Below are positions 12,782-26,700 of a DNA stretch of 64,000 nt, in pieces (the stretch's first letter is position 1; every line of letters starts with the position of its first letter). Under the pieces are notes generated by a model. That model was not told the origin of the DNA. It ran no database searches and saw only the letters and a program-made list of their open reading frames with translations. This stretch comes from Spirodela intermedia. Its lineage: Eukaryota > Streptophyta > Magnoliopsida > Alismatales > Araceae. The DNA lies in the NCBI GenBank assembly GCA_902729315.2, contig LR746280.1, positions 805,001 through 869,000 on the forward strand. The letters are read 5' to 3'. A program made the translations under genes and the position numbers.

Positions 12782-12836
<55 letters not shown>
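12557..12836. repeat. Long GA/CT microsatellite downstream of CHMP1
   Basis: About 280 bp is almost purely GA-type on the plus strand, with interspersed GGGAGA, GTGTGA and GATAGA variants and a pure (GA)n end at about 12790-12836. It begins 38 bp beyond the CHMP1 stop codon, so it probably lies in that gene's 3' UTR and would be transcribed as a CU-rich tract. The long open frames through it are repeat artefacts. Confidence 0.95.
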
Positions 12837-12838
<2 letters not shown>

Positions 12839-12874
12839 GATATGACGCAGAAGAAGGCGAGTCGGTTCTCTGGT

Positions 12875-13492
12875 TTAGCCCCGGGCCTTAAGCTCGGCAA
12901 GGCGTCTGGAGAGGTCGTCCTCGTCCACTTCCGCCTTCTCCTCCACCAAGGATGGAACAGCATGGACGGCCGTCTGCGGCAGACCAATGGCGACCTCGAG
13001 GCCGCAATTGTCGGCAACCTGATGCATCAGATTGGTGACCTCACCCTCGGGGGTGGAGAGGCTGGTGGATCCCGCCATGGAGCTCTCCATGAAACCTGCT
13101 TGCACCTCCATGTCGACGAACTGCCTCTCGAACTTGTCCATCGTCTCCGAGATCTTCTGCAGGTTCCCGGTGGCCAGGGAGGAGTCGAGTACCTTGACAA
13201 TGGAGGCCATGGACTTCCCCACGCTCTGCATCTTGCCCTGGGTGTCGAGCCGTGCGACGACGGCGTCGAGGCGGGAGGCGAGCCGGAGGTAGCTCATCTG
13301 CTCGCTGCGCTTCCGGATGGCATTCTCGGCGCAGATCCGGGCGCCGTCCATGTTTCCTATCTCCATTGCCTTCTTAAGCTTCACCTTCTCCGACTTCTCC
13401 TCCTTCTCACACCTTCGCGCCTGGCACTGCAGGCTCTTCGAGGCGAACTTGAGGTCCACGATCCGATTCATCAGTCTCTCTGCATTCGCCAT
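12875..13492 (-). CDS. CHMP1: CHMP1 (Vps46/DID2) ESCRT-III protein
   Basis: A single intronless frame of 205 aa starts [20 protein letters not shown], matching plant CHMP1A/SAL1 in length (about 203 aa). Residues 1-150 are the basic and helical ESCRT-III core, with motifs such as [20 protein letters not shown] and [20 protein letters not shown]. The acidic C-terminus ends in a MIT-interacting motif ([14 protein letters not shown]). CHMP1 acts late in ESCRT-III on endosomes, recruits Vps4 and LIP5, and is needed for multivesicular body sorting of plasma-membrane proteins, including auxin carriers. The start is unambiguous. A GA-rich stretch lies at 14013-14046, in its upstream flank. The C-terminus sits next to the long GA/CT repeat. 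Confidence 0.95.
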   Translation of the reverse strand: MANAERLMNRIVDLKFASKSLQCQARRCEKEEKSEKVKLKKAMEIGNMDGARICAENAIRKRSEQMSYLRLASRLDAVVARLDTQGKMQSVGKSMASIVKVLDSSLATGNLQKISETMDKFERQFVDMEVQAGFMESSMAGSTSLSTPEGEVTNLMHQVADNCGLEVAIGLPQTAVHAVPSLVEEKAEVDEDDLSRRLAELKARG

Positions 13493-14239
13493 GCCGATCG
13501 ATCCGCCGATCCAGTCCAGTGCAGAGAATCAACAGCAACAACAACAACAAAAAAGAAGAAATGAATCAGAGAGAGATCCGGATGCCTTGGGGAAGCTTGG
13601 GGAAGGAAGAGTTGAAGAAACGCCGGCCGGAATTCGCCGGAGGGAAAACCAGGGCGTCTTATCGGAGGAGGAAGCTTCCTTGGCGGGCTTTCTTTCTTCG
13701 AATCTGACTGGTTAGAGAGGCCGAGCCAGTGACGGTCACATCCAGGCGACAGGTGCGTTCTTCGTCGGATGGAAAATGGTCGCCCTCAGATCCAGCGTTT
13801 CGACGCTGGCCTCTGGCCGGGTTGGTGAGTCGCACTGACTCCGAATTGTGAAATCGTCCCCGGACCGAGTTATGAACTTCCGGCCTGGGAATCCCCACCC
13901 ATTTGACCATGGATTGGACGCGAAAGAGTCCTGAGGCTTCGAGTTGGATGAAGAGAGATAGAGAGGCAGAAGGATAGAAGAGGGAGAGAGTGAGGTAGGA
14001 GGTACAGCGAGAGGCGAGAGGAGAGAGGAGAGAGAGAGAGAGAGAGCCCGGAAAAACCCAATGAGGACTCTCTATAATTTTACCAACAACGGTAGCCTGA
14101 TCACGAGATAAGATCTTAGAGTGAGAAAATAAATGGAAAGAATGAAAATTTTGGGAAAATTTTCGGGATTTTACCCAAATCCTGCCATAATTTACAGCAA
14201 CCCACATCCGATTATCGGCTCCAAAAACGGGCAATCTGA
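13493..14239. promoter_or_regulatory. CHMP1 upstream region with GA tract
   Basis: This separates the CHMP1 start from the acetyltransferase stop; both genes are on the minus strand. It has a CAACAA repeat at about 13529-13550 and a GA-rich stretch at 13930-14046. The overlapping frames here are compositional. No gene is visible. Confidence 0.45.
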
Positions 14240-14692
14240 TCAGGGATTTCTCTTCCTCTTCTTGTCTCCCTTATGCTTGCTGTCTCCTTTCCCCTTCTTC
14301 TTCCTACTGGCGTTGACCTCCTCAGTCGTCCCATTCTTCTCCGCCTTGGGTCTGGTTGACCTCACGCTGATGATGCCACTTGGCGGAATCTTAGCAGCCC
14401 CAATATGCAGAGAATTGCTCTCTAAGCCATCGCCTGCGCCGTCATCGTCTTCTTCCCCAAGTCGATGATCCTTGGCCTTGAGCTTCTTCTGAAAGCAAAG
14501 CAACGCCATCAGTAAGCTCGGCTCTCAGAGAGCCGATCTGGGTATATTCACATAAATAGAAGCAGAGCTTCGTAGGGTCACCCACCATCGCTTCCCTGGC
14601 TCCTTCTTCGAGATCTTCGTTCACCGATGTGCTGTGAGGAGTCATCACGATCTTCGGCCAATAAAAGCACGAGGTGATGTAGTCAGAAGAAG

Positions 14693-14726
<34 letters not shown>

Positions 14727-17700
14727 GAGAGATGATCACCTCCTTTGGACGAGGGAGCTTCGCGTCCATGTCCTTGCTGGCGACCTCATAAAGGAACTTG
14801 AAGAACTTCTTGAGCGCCTTCTTGAACAGATGAAATATCTGAGACTTTTCCAGCTTCATCTCCCTCTGTGCAAGCAGGGGGTGTCAGCACGTCTAAAGTC
14901 AACCCATCCGACCAGGACCCTATTTCCAAAATAAGCAATATGGGGTTCTTCTTGCTGGAGCTGACTTTTGAGCTTTGCATTGCTCAGTCAACCTCAGAAC
15001 TTACTTCCAAAGGTCGACAGCTAAAAAAAAAACTCAAGAACAACCGTTGACTCTTGAACTCCGTTAAGAGATCCTCTCTGATAAAAGAATTACCTGAACG
15101 TAATTGATGTCCTGGTTCTGCAAGCCCAAGCACAGTAGAATGGAGGCCTGGACGGCGGATAGGGATACAGGAAGCTTCTCCAAGAAGTACTCATAAGTGA
15201 GGATCGGAACAAGATCCAGTATCTGCAGTATAAAACCGCCGCCCATGTTACAACTGCTCACACAATCGGTAAGTTTCGGACATGAAATCGTGATCTTCGT
15301 TGACCAGGTTGTACGCAAACGGTCATCTATTTCAATCCTAAACACGCACTTTGGAAGTTTCCAGACAAGGTCAGACAAGGTCAACGTGCTTATTATGGCA
15401 AAGCCCAGATAAAGTTGGAGTGATTTCTTACTACCCAGAGAAGGTCAACGTGATTTCTTGGCATAACAGGGCTTACTAAAAGTAAGCCCAAAAGCATGAA
15501 CCGGGGTTGACCAAAGGTCATCTTTTTGCCAGAAGTGGGATGGAGGGCCGTTGAAGAAGAGCTACAAGAACATGAATGTGAAGACAGCAAGCGTATCATA
15601 CCAGATGATGATCTGAAAAGTTGTTGGAGCTGTAAACTTGCAGCCGTTTCATATCCTGTGCCGACAAGAGGCCTCTGAGAGACCTCATGGCCACATCTGA
15701 TAGAGAAGAGACAGATTCCTCCTCCTCCTTGAAGGAAATCTTTGGGGCTAAGACGCTGCCACAAGAGCATCATAGTTAAAAAAAAAAAAGGGAAGAAAGA
15801 GATAGCTAGAAGAAGATGGAATTGGAACAGAGTGAGGCCGGGAGACCAACCCCATCACAAGCTTGTAATCCATCAAGCGAAAGCTATAACGCAACAGACG
15901 GGTAAATCTCTGCTTGAAATCTGAGGGCAGAGCAAGTATCAAGCTATGATTAAAGACTAGAAATGCTTTTTCGTGGTGGGCATTGCTGAGATGAGCAGGC
16001 TCCATCAGGAGATCACCTTGGTAGAATGGAAGCATAAAGCCATATTCACTGTTATCGCCATCATCTATGTCGTCGTTGTTCAGCGGCTTTACAATCATGC
16101 AAGTGTGCTCACCTGTCTCGGCATTCTACCGAAAAGATAGACGAAGCCTAGTTAGGAGATAAAGGGGTAGAGAGATTAAGCATTTCCCTGAAGAATGTAC
16201 CCACTGGGGGAGGGCAGTAACTGGAACTTGGCTGATGTAGAAGGGGGCAAACTTATGTTTTCTCCAGAAGCGAAATAGCTCCCAGGTTAGTCCAAATGAT
16301 ACACTGAGGTAGTGGAGCCTCTCTGGTCGCCGCTCATGAAGATGAAGGAGAAGAGGAGGGAGGTCTTCCCTGGGCTTCACAGTTTCCTCAAGCAATGAAA
16401 CCTGGCAAGAGGATATTAACAGACTGAGATTAATTAAGCAGCCCAATAAAGACTTTCCCATTTTTCTTCTCTCCATTTTTGTGTGTGGGGGAAGGAGGGT
16501 TAAGTCTTTGCCATTCAACTGAGCCTTACCTTCTCTGCAGCCTCAGTGACCTTGACTCGAGCTTCCTTCATTTCCTTAGTTTCTTCAGGATCCGTTTCAG
16601 AAAATGTCAGCTCTCCTTTGTAGTATCTGCAGAAAAAACAGTTCCACAATGATTCATGATTGAGCTCTGAGAACAGCTACAAACACTGGCTCTTTCAGCT
16701 GGATCCATGGTAAGATGTAACCATTCACTGCGTTCTTGCTCAAAGAAATTAGGGCAAAGAACCCCAAAATTTTCATCATACTAAGTTCTAGAGGATGATA
16801 AAATACTCCGCTATCTTATTGGACTACAATGTAAAAGACTATAAAAATGATGTAAGAATATCCTCTCTTGAGGCACCCACTCAAACTCTGAAGTGTGAAG
16901 TTGTCTGAAACTCATTACGCATGCCTGAAAGCTACAGAGGAAAAACATTATGGGGAAGAGATGATGTAACAGAGGGAATGTTGTTGATAGAAAAAATAAT
17001 ACTCAATATCTATATGCCTGATCCACTCATGGGAGAGAATACTGCTAGAGATTTGAAGGGCACTCCTATTGTCACAACAAGTCAAAGTGGGAGCTGAACA
17101 AACTACACCTAGGTGTTGAGGAAGACGACAGAGCTAGACTGCCTCGACAAAGGCATGAGCCACAGCATGATATTAAGCCTCAATGATTGAATGAGAGACA
17201 ATAGCATGCTTCTTGCTCTTCCAAGAGATAAGCTGGACCTAGAATGAGGTAGAATGCCGCAATGAACGAGAACCAATAGAATCACTAGTCTCGTCAACGT
17301 TGGCGTAGGCATGAAGATAGTAACACGCAGTAGATGACATACATAATGGGCAAGAAAGGGTGACACACAAATACCAAAGAAAGGATAAGGGTTGGAAAAT
17401 GGGACTGCGGCAGGAGTGCAGAACAATATCATATAAAAAATTGATGACAAGGTTGTGATCGGATTGGTGAAAGGCCATCGGATACATATTATTTGTCAAT
17501 GTTGATCTGTATGGATAATATCATCAGCTGCGAAAATGCTGACATCAACAAGAGTGAAGTTGATTGATCTCCAGAATACCCGTTTAAATGCCATATTGCC
17601 ACTTAGAGTAGTGAGATCTGGGAACCCTGGAAGTGCAACTGTACAATCGTTGACTGATGAGAGCACAAAGGTGGATACTGTAGATAGAAAATGTTTTTCG

Positions 17701-20700
17701 AGGTAGGTGATGGCGGGCACAATCGTTGACTGATGAGAGCACAATCGTTTAAATGTTTTTCTATCTCTAATACTGTTGATACAATATTAGGGATAGAAAA
17801 TCTCTAATACTATATCAAGAACAGAGAGAATCGGGAGAACTGAAGCTCTGCTTCTCTACTGTTGCTATGCATAACTACACAATTAGAAAAGTAAAAAAAT
17901 TGCCAAAAATAGAAAAAATAAAATAGGGAAAACTTCACAGCAAATACACTATCCTCTTTTAAAAATATCAGGATCCTCATACCTAGTGAGGGTTAAAGCC
18001 CTCTGGAACTATGGTGCTATTGGCAAATGTTGCCTCAAAAGCTAATTAAAATTTATTCACTTTAGAAGACCTTCATGATCCTCCTTCTGACCACCTTTAG
18101 ATCATATTTTGAGCACTAGGACCATTTAGTTACTTAATAACTTCTTGTTTGTTTCATTTATTTTACTTTGCTTTGTTGCTTTTGTTATCCTTATTTTCTT
18201 AAAAGGCTACTTAATTGCTAATCTATGGCTGAGGAACCACAGTACTTCTTCCCAGATTAACCAGCAAACACAGAGAAATCAAAAGTTGACAACTCTAATT
18301 TCCCACACCAAATCAATTTCAGATACGAAAACTTATAAATAATGAAGAAGTATATGGGCTTTCTGTCATACAACATAATATCAGATGGACAAACCTCGTA
18401 AGGAGCTCTACTGCAGTTGTGCCATAACCGAGCTGGCATCACGAAAGAATGCAAAAAATATCAGAAGAAATGTATTCACTAAGATTTCTCACAATTTTAT
18501 CAGTTTACTACCTTCATGGCACTTGGATGGACTGCAATGCGTACAATTCGGGCCCCTGATAGGGTTGGAAAATCATCGTTTTGGAATTGTTTCTCAAATG
18601 TCCAAACTAGTTGATCCCCAGAAGGATACATATTATCACTTCTACTTTTGTAGACAGAATTCCTTGAAATTTGACCTTCAAGGCAGACCTGTGAAGAACA
18701 TGAAATCAGAAATGTTTTGGTGCTGGAAAAGAGTGAGTTTAGAGAAAATCCAAGGTGGTCGAAGCACAAAGGCATTCCTAAAGTATAAAAATAGAGATAG
18801 TTAAGACCTGAATGACACAAAGAATATCGGGAAGCAGATTTACTGATTCATCAACGGGACCTGAAGATAAACCATAGCTCACGTCAAGGGAATAATATGA
18901 AACCAGACCGTTAGTCAAATAATAATATAAAATGTCTCATGAAATCCAATCGAGTTTCTGCATAATCAGAAAAAAATAAATATCTACCAGATCATAAGAG
19001 AATATAACAAATTAATTGTAAGTCATACCGAGCAACACAAATAGGTGATGAGCGGGAGCATCAGACATTAATTGTAAGTCATTTGGTGAATTTTTGTAGT
19101 GAGAAGCAACATAAAGGGCCATCATTCGCTGTAACAATCACAAAAAAGGAAAGTGTTCAAAACGATAATAGTGGTGCAAAATGAGAAGTGTGTTTTGAGA
19201 TCACTTTACCTGCAGAAATACTTCACTGTCTCTGTGATGCGAAAACAGTGTGTCTCGATTAACATAGTAGAGATCACATTCGCTTGGATGAGGAAGTCTA
19301 CGAAGATGGAAAAACCTTAAGAATAATGCCAATAATTATTGTATAAAGCAAAATTCCCATAGTATCACACTGACCTGGTTATAGCTGGAACGCATTTCGT
19401 AACATCCAAGCAGAGGAGATCATTAAGCCAAGACTCAATTGGATCGCCAGAGGCATACCTGATTGACTCATTTAATTCGACCTTCTTGAAAAGCCTGCCT
19501 GATACAATGTGAGAAAGTAAATGAAAAATTCAAGTCATCAAATTCCTTGTTGTCAAGATTCATAAAGTAAATACAAAAATTTAGTCCTACGAACGATGTA
19601 TGCATTGCTTATTTCATGAGATTGACTTGAATTTCAAAATAGAGTGATAATCAAATATTGTCTACCAAGACAATGCACTTTGCATTAAAAAATGATGAGG
19701 CCGCTTATTTGGCCAGACTAGCTTTAGGGAGACACTTTGTCCAGAGATAATTCTTAATTTTCTTATACCTCGAGATTTGCACAAACCAACAACTGGGAAC
19801 AATGCTAACTTTGAGTTGTCCTGATTGTTCACGGAGTGATGGGCAGGAAATTTGCCGCTGGTAATAAGTTTCCAGGCAAATTCAGGCAAAATTCCCCGTG
19901 ATATGTCCCAAAAAATATAAAAAATAAAAAGACAACTAAATTCCATACTTCACCTGGTAGGACACATATAACATCGAGACAACCAGGATGACTCAATGAC
20001 AAAGCAGACCACGAGGTAAATATTCAAGTAATTTTATCAGCAAAATGAAGACTAACTCAGAGTTGTAATGCTCATTCACTTTTATTTAAAATGGATAGTA
20101 CAAATCCATTAAATGTGCAAAACACATGCAGATATATCAACTGCATGCATAGTCAGAAGCCATAAACGACTTCCTCCATAAAAGCAGGGAAAATCTGATA
20201 GATGAAGGCTATACTACGAACCAAGGTTCTCAAAATAGAAGAATCAATTCCTTCTTCATTAGAACACACTCTTGCCCATTGTTTTAGCATCGCAGAAGCA
20301 AAGATAAGACTCCTGCAACTCAAAGTCAACAAAAGGCTACATTGGAAACGGGTGACTTTACTGATATACAAGTACTTTGTTGATAAATTACCTAAAGTTC
20401 TATTCTGACTGATAACTAAGTGCTCAAACTATTTTGATTGATGCTAATAAGCTTTAGATTGGTAAAAAATACTATGCCATTGATAATTTTTGCTTACCAG
20501 AATGAGCACTGTCAATGCTCTTCACCACAGTCACACTTTGCTCCTCCAATTGAGTGAGAAGCTTCAATGATAAAGAGCGGCCTGTCCCCTCATATCTTTT
20601 GACAAGAATATTAAAATGATGTTAAGATGCAAACCCAGCACTATCATAGATAAAATTACAAGAGTTAAAAAAATGAATATATAATACACGACACTTAGGA

Positions 20701-23700
20701 AACTGACATATCTAAGTTAACAGCCATGAAAAAAGGATGCTGCTTCCTGATGAATGAAGCATCCTGAGGATGTGGGACCATATGTCGTCTGTATTCTAAT
20801 GTTTATGACATGGTGACAGATTTCAAATATATTGACGGGTAGTCTGAAGATGAATGGGACAAAAGCAGTGTGGAGATTCCAAAGAGGAAATGGTCTTCTT
20901 TCCCTAAAGCAATATTCAATAAATTAAAGGTAGGCCAAAAAAAAAGATATCATACCCATTGACAGTAGATGAGAGAAACACAAGATATGGCCCAAGCATG
21001 GACTTTACAATTGGTAATGGAATGGCCGCTGCTTCATCAATGACAAGAAGTTCAACTTGAGAAAGCTTCCCATGGTCACGTGGTTGTATATACTGTGAAT
21101 GGTAACACAAAATGATTCGTCAGTCTTGTAGTCACAAAACTGAACGTAAGACATTATAGAACCCTACACTATATGTTGAAGAAAATCAGAAACCAGAACG
21201 CAAAAGGTTTATATGAAGGTCCAATTCCACCTTCACGATGCAACATTTTTTGGAGAGTACCCTGCTATAACTTAGATTTCAACAAAAAATAACCAAACAT
21301 ATAAAACAATATGCATCAGTAATCATTACTTGGATGCAGTGTGAAAGATGCTACTTACTTGGATTGTTTGCCTGTGCTGCTTGTAGATGTTTATCCGAAT
21401 TGTTGCTTTCTTTAGTTCAGGATCAGAACTTTTCACAACGTCATAATGTAAGTGCTCCTGAAAAAAGTCTCTATTCAGTAGATCGTAAGGGTGATGTAAC
21501 ACATTGAAGATAGATGCGACAGCCAAAAAGTGATAATCAGAAAAGCATGAAATGGTAAAAGCTTCGCTTTTAATGGATTACAACTTGGCCTCGTGAAATA
21601 TTGACCTCCATAAGAGTTAACTGTAAAAATGACGCGGCACGTTGAAGACAGGGGAGAGAGGAGAGATAAAAGAAAAAGACATAAGGTCAGAAGTTGTGTC
21701 CATGGACAATGGACACGAAGGTTCCTAAGCTATCAGTTCAAGAAATAAGGAAAAACACAATCTGCCTTTGTCTTCATGGGCCATAACGATATGGAAGGGT
21801 AATGCTGTGGATATAGACGCTCTCCATTCCAAAGTTGAGACCATTATAGGTAGTGTTGCTCTGGACGAGTAGAACAGTAGTATTGCTTAGATTAAGGCTG
21901 GGCACATTAGCGATAGTACTAATATCACTCTGCGAGTTTGTTTTCCTTTGTTACACACACCTTTTATAAGGAATATTCGTGTAACGAAAGGAAAATACTA
22001 GAAAGAGTACAATCTTTATTTTAACCACGAACCTTATACTGCAGAGAATTGAGACCCTTGCAGACAAAATCAAACAATGTTTTCAAATTCTCTGGACTAG
22101 GGGCCGTCACAAATATATTGGAATACCTATAAAAAAGTTATGGTTGTTAAGTTTACGAACACATAAAGAAGAGAAAAAGCTTATTGCCAGACTGGTGGCA
22201 TAGACAACCCTGTGGCAATGGCCCCTGCAATCGCAAGACCAAGAGCAGCTGATTTCCCACGTCCACGAGAAGCAATCAATGCCACTGTGCTACGAAGTGT
22301 CTTGTCAAGAACAGCATCAAGGAACGTTATCACAGCCTTTCCCTATTCAATGGACAATTTATCATCAATTGTACTCAATTCCTCGTTTCTGATTCAATCA
22401 ACCTCAGTAAAACCAGTAAAATATGATATTTAGACCTCGTTATCGGGGTTACCTGATCCATAGTACAGCATTTCTCAACCAATGGGCCAACAGGGAAATC
22501 ATCATGAAGTTGCTCTTTTAAGTTCTTTAGATCGCGTTCTGCTTCAGATAACCCCTCTGAATCCTGCGCAAGACAAAAATAAAAGGGGGAAAAAAAAGAG
22601 AAATAAATAAATGAATGGCTGTAAAGTTAAACATAATTGTAACGAATAGTGTATTAAGCATAACTGTATCCTCAAAACGATTAGATTTTGCCAATTTTAT
22701 TTCACTATTGCTTACCCAAAAATATCTGACACACATATGGAGCCAAATATTTTTGACAATTCAAGAAATGGAATGTTGAACTATACAGGAGACCATGAGA
22801 GACTTGAAGGATCATATATATACTTGGACTGATTCCATTTATTTAATGTGGGGCAATAGCAACTGTTACCAACCTTAGGTAAGGCTCTTGGTGCACACTC
22901 ATGAGACTGAAGTGCTCATTTAAATTTGACTACACATTAACCTAATTGTTCCGCACAAAGCTCAGTAAATGGTAATAGTTGGTGTCTCATTTGAGGAAAA
23001 AATTAACAAAGAGTAAATAAGAAAAAATCGTCAGGATGCATAACACTTCCAGTCAATCTTACGTCAACAGAGGGAGGCGCAAGATTTTTTTTTAATAAAT
23101 GGTGATCAAAACATATGAGCGAGTGTGGAGGCCTGATCGGATGTTTAAGTCTATATATAGTAATATTTACTAAAAGGATGCAAAAGTTCTTCATCAATGT
23201 ACAAATATCGTAGTTACATGAGGAACATGTGGGAGCCACTAGCAGGGCAGTTAGCCAGCCTGCAGCTGCTGCACCCAATGGCCACTGGCAGCAATTGCAG
23301 CCAGCAGTGACTGACAGAGCCTGGCAGCAGCTACAGGTGAGTTTTTTTCCTCTGCCCTTTCCTTTCCTCTTTTTCTTCTTCATTTACCATCTGCCGGTAA
23401 GAGGCAGTTCTAATAGCAGCCCAGCCAGGAACCAGTGACTTCATAAATATACTGACTTAATCCAAACTGAGGATATTTTAAATGTTCAGGGATATATTAG
23501 AGTGCCCTTTCCGGAGTCAGATGACAAAATTCAAAACCTAGCAGTTTAACTAATCTATATTCCACAGGATCAACTTGTGTATAATGAAGATAACACTAGA
23601 CATGTTTCTGGTGACCATTAACTGCTAAATACATTTTTTCTTCTGTCTATGACGTGAGTTTTGGATTGAGTCGCAGGTCTTACCAACTCGCAGGATTCCA

Positions 23701-26700
23701 TTGCATCGTTGACGTTTACAATGGAGCTTAAGGAGGGTGTCTCCTCTAAACAAATCAACTTTGAATGCGGGATATCCTCAATATTTCACAACTTTCATAT
23801 GCTTCACATTTTTATCTCAATTTTACAAAGAAAAATTCAATGCTGGCAGGATTCAACATAGAGTTTATAAAATGAAAATTAGAGGAAACAAAACTTGCCT
23901 CTGTAATTGTGATGGGTTTAATTGACCTCATGTGCGATGATATAGGTAAGATATTGAGCTCATCATCCATAACTACACATGCCTTGCATGTGGCAAGAGA
24001 TAGCAAAAACCGTTCGTTGAATCTTGCCGTTGCCTGAGTATGTGATTCTGTTCGAAACCTCTCATGAACGTCCTGAGGTTAAAATAATCGAACAAGGTAA
24101 ATTCCAAAAATATCTTCAAGTCGAAGGATTAAATATATGAGATTGAAGGACACACAATATGCCTCTAATGAACATTTTTTGTGAAGAGAGAAAAATCTAG
24201 AAAATAAGGATACTTTTATGATATACATGATTTAGACATACCTTTCTTTCAAGACAAAAGGAAACAAACGGTTATAAGATATTCTTTCAATATTGCATTT
24301 AGGCCAAGGTATAAGATTCTTTAGACACTTGTAACAGGAAAAGTGACAAATCCAGAAGCATATGGACGAATGCAGATCTCAACATGATTGAATGGATGCA
24401 TAACAGTAAAAAAAAAAGGTGCACTTCTGAAACATAAATGGCGGACATATGTCTCTCATGTAGACTTTCTTCTTTGGTCAAAAACGAACATCAATGAGGT
24501 AAACAACAAGACATCAGAATATTACAAGCTACCACAAAGATGCTTTGAACAAGGTAACTAATTATCCTGTCAAACTTTTGCAAGTAATGCCCACATTGTA
24601 TTCCGGATTTGGGATAGATGAGGTGAGAAAACAGAAACATATTAAGTTAAATTTGAATGAAAATAAAATCCTCATCACAAATAGAAGGCAGCAAAATGGT
24701 TATCACAAAAACTGAGCAGAGTCTCAGAGCACATTGCAAGATGGAATCCCTCCGGCTGCTGCCTCCATTGGAAAAATGCTCACATGTCTTCACCACAGGA
24801 TGGAGTCAGAAAAGTTGATTTCGTGTTGGAAGCACCAACTCTCCTATGTCGAATGTTTCCACTGTCACCAGTTTGGAAACAATTGACCTTCCCCATCACC
24901 CATTTTAGTGTAATGGGAAGGACAAACATTTCGGGTGACAGTTCTATTTATTGCGCATTTCTCCATGGGATGCTGTTATCGTTAGGAGCAAGCAACTTTA
25001 GATGCTTGCTTGTAGTTAAGAAAACAAAATATGCCTTCTACTGTCAGTTGCGGCTACTTCCTACAGATGATAGCCCAGTTATAAAACAGCCTGGACTTAG
25101 TAACCAGACGGCCACCAGGAGATGGTAATACCAAGACTTCACCATCCATTCATAACAGTTTAACATGCTTGTTTTGTCAATAGATTATTCCTTGTAATGA
25201 CCTAAAAAGGTAGCTCTGAAACGGTTTAAAAGCCTGAATCCACGTAGCAAAGGAGATAGTATTAGGTGCAGTACATAGTGGAGTTACGGGACACATCCTG
25301 GACGAGAAGAAAAATAGTTTCAGTCCAAATTAAACTACAAAGTGAAGATTGAGTCAGGACCCACAGACATCCCATGCATGCGTATTACCATTCCCAAACT
25401 AAACTCACAGTAAGATTAGTTTCATTGGCATGGACATAAAAAATCAAAAACATTTTAGTTTTCTAAGTAAGATAGGCTAGATCCTGACCTAATGTACGCA
25501 AGACACTTCAATTCTATCTACATCTAAAAAAATTCGAGAAATTAAACTCAAAATACAAGATAAATTGTCAAGTAATGAAGCAGAAAATTACATAAAGTTG
25601 CTCACCATGACCATAGTAAAGAGGCTTGTCAATGAGGGAAGGGAACGAAGCAACAAGACCACCAACCCACCGCCCTCTACTGTCTCAATAGTCCTTGCAA
25701 GAATGTTAGGAGTTAAAGCCTCAAAATCCTGCAAATTAAAAAAGCATGAGAAACTAACATAAATATTCCCGAAAGCATAAGAAAATTATCATAAAGAATA
25801 CAGTAGATTAAAACTCAACCTGTAAAATGCACATGCCGAAAGTATTCCCAAGGATTCTTTCTGAATCCCTGTACAAGCAAAAATTGACGCCACCACTTTC
25901 AAGAAAAAGAGAAAATGGATCCACCTTCTCAGGATCCAACAAACCCCTTTGCATCAATTTTTTTATCTGCTTCGCACGTTTCTTCTTGTGACTGAAATAT
26001 AGATTAAGTTAGCAATGCAAAGCAAGCAAAGATCCTAGAATGAGACAAGTTCAACAGCCAATATAATTTAGAGAAATAATAATCAGCAATGGTTTGGGCA
26101 ATCTCAGAAACGATGCACATTCTGCATTTCTCCACAAAGGTTGACGCGAAGGCGGACATTCAAACAAAGAGTAGATAATATGTAGAGCATATGATTGATA
26201 AAAATAAGAAAAAGATAAAGCATAGTCAATGTGAACTGACTCTGCTGAATCCACAAACAGAAATAACATCACAGAAGAATGGGAACTTTAAATTGCCATT
26301 GATGACTTTCCACAAGAACCTTCCAGGAAGCCTGGAAACTTTTTACAGCAATAAATTTCAGTTTCCCAAAAGTAACTGAATTAGCATACGATGAGAAAAT
26401 AGCCAAAAATAAAGGAGTAATGAAAAGCAATGGAACAGGAATTGAGAGGGAAACGTAAGGTTCAGCTAGGATGGCAGGAAGCAGAGAGGGAGCGTGGAAT
26501 GGAGACAGTTGACGCAAGGATACATCAAAAGTTATAAAAAGATGAATTAGAAATCCCAGCAACAGAGAAGATCCAAAACCACCCCAAGTTTCTACAACAA
26601 ATTCAAATTCTTTGGGCAACAAAAAGATTCCAACGAAGATGGAATGATTCCATCTCACTCCATCTTTGCCACCAGGTAGATAGATAAGGGTGGATACCAT

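Noticed and set aside
12490-13017. 175-codon minus-strand frame rich in Ser-Leu repeats
   Set aside because: It is a translation of the CT microsatellite and lies in another frame from CHMP1.
12842-13564. 240-codon plus-strand frame
   Set aside because: It is antisense to the CHMP1 coding exon. Its His/Leu-rich composition follows from CHMP1 codon use and no domain is present.
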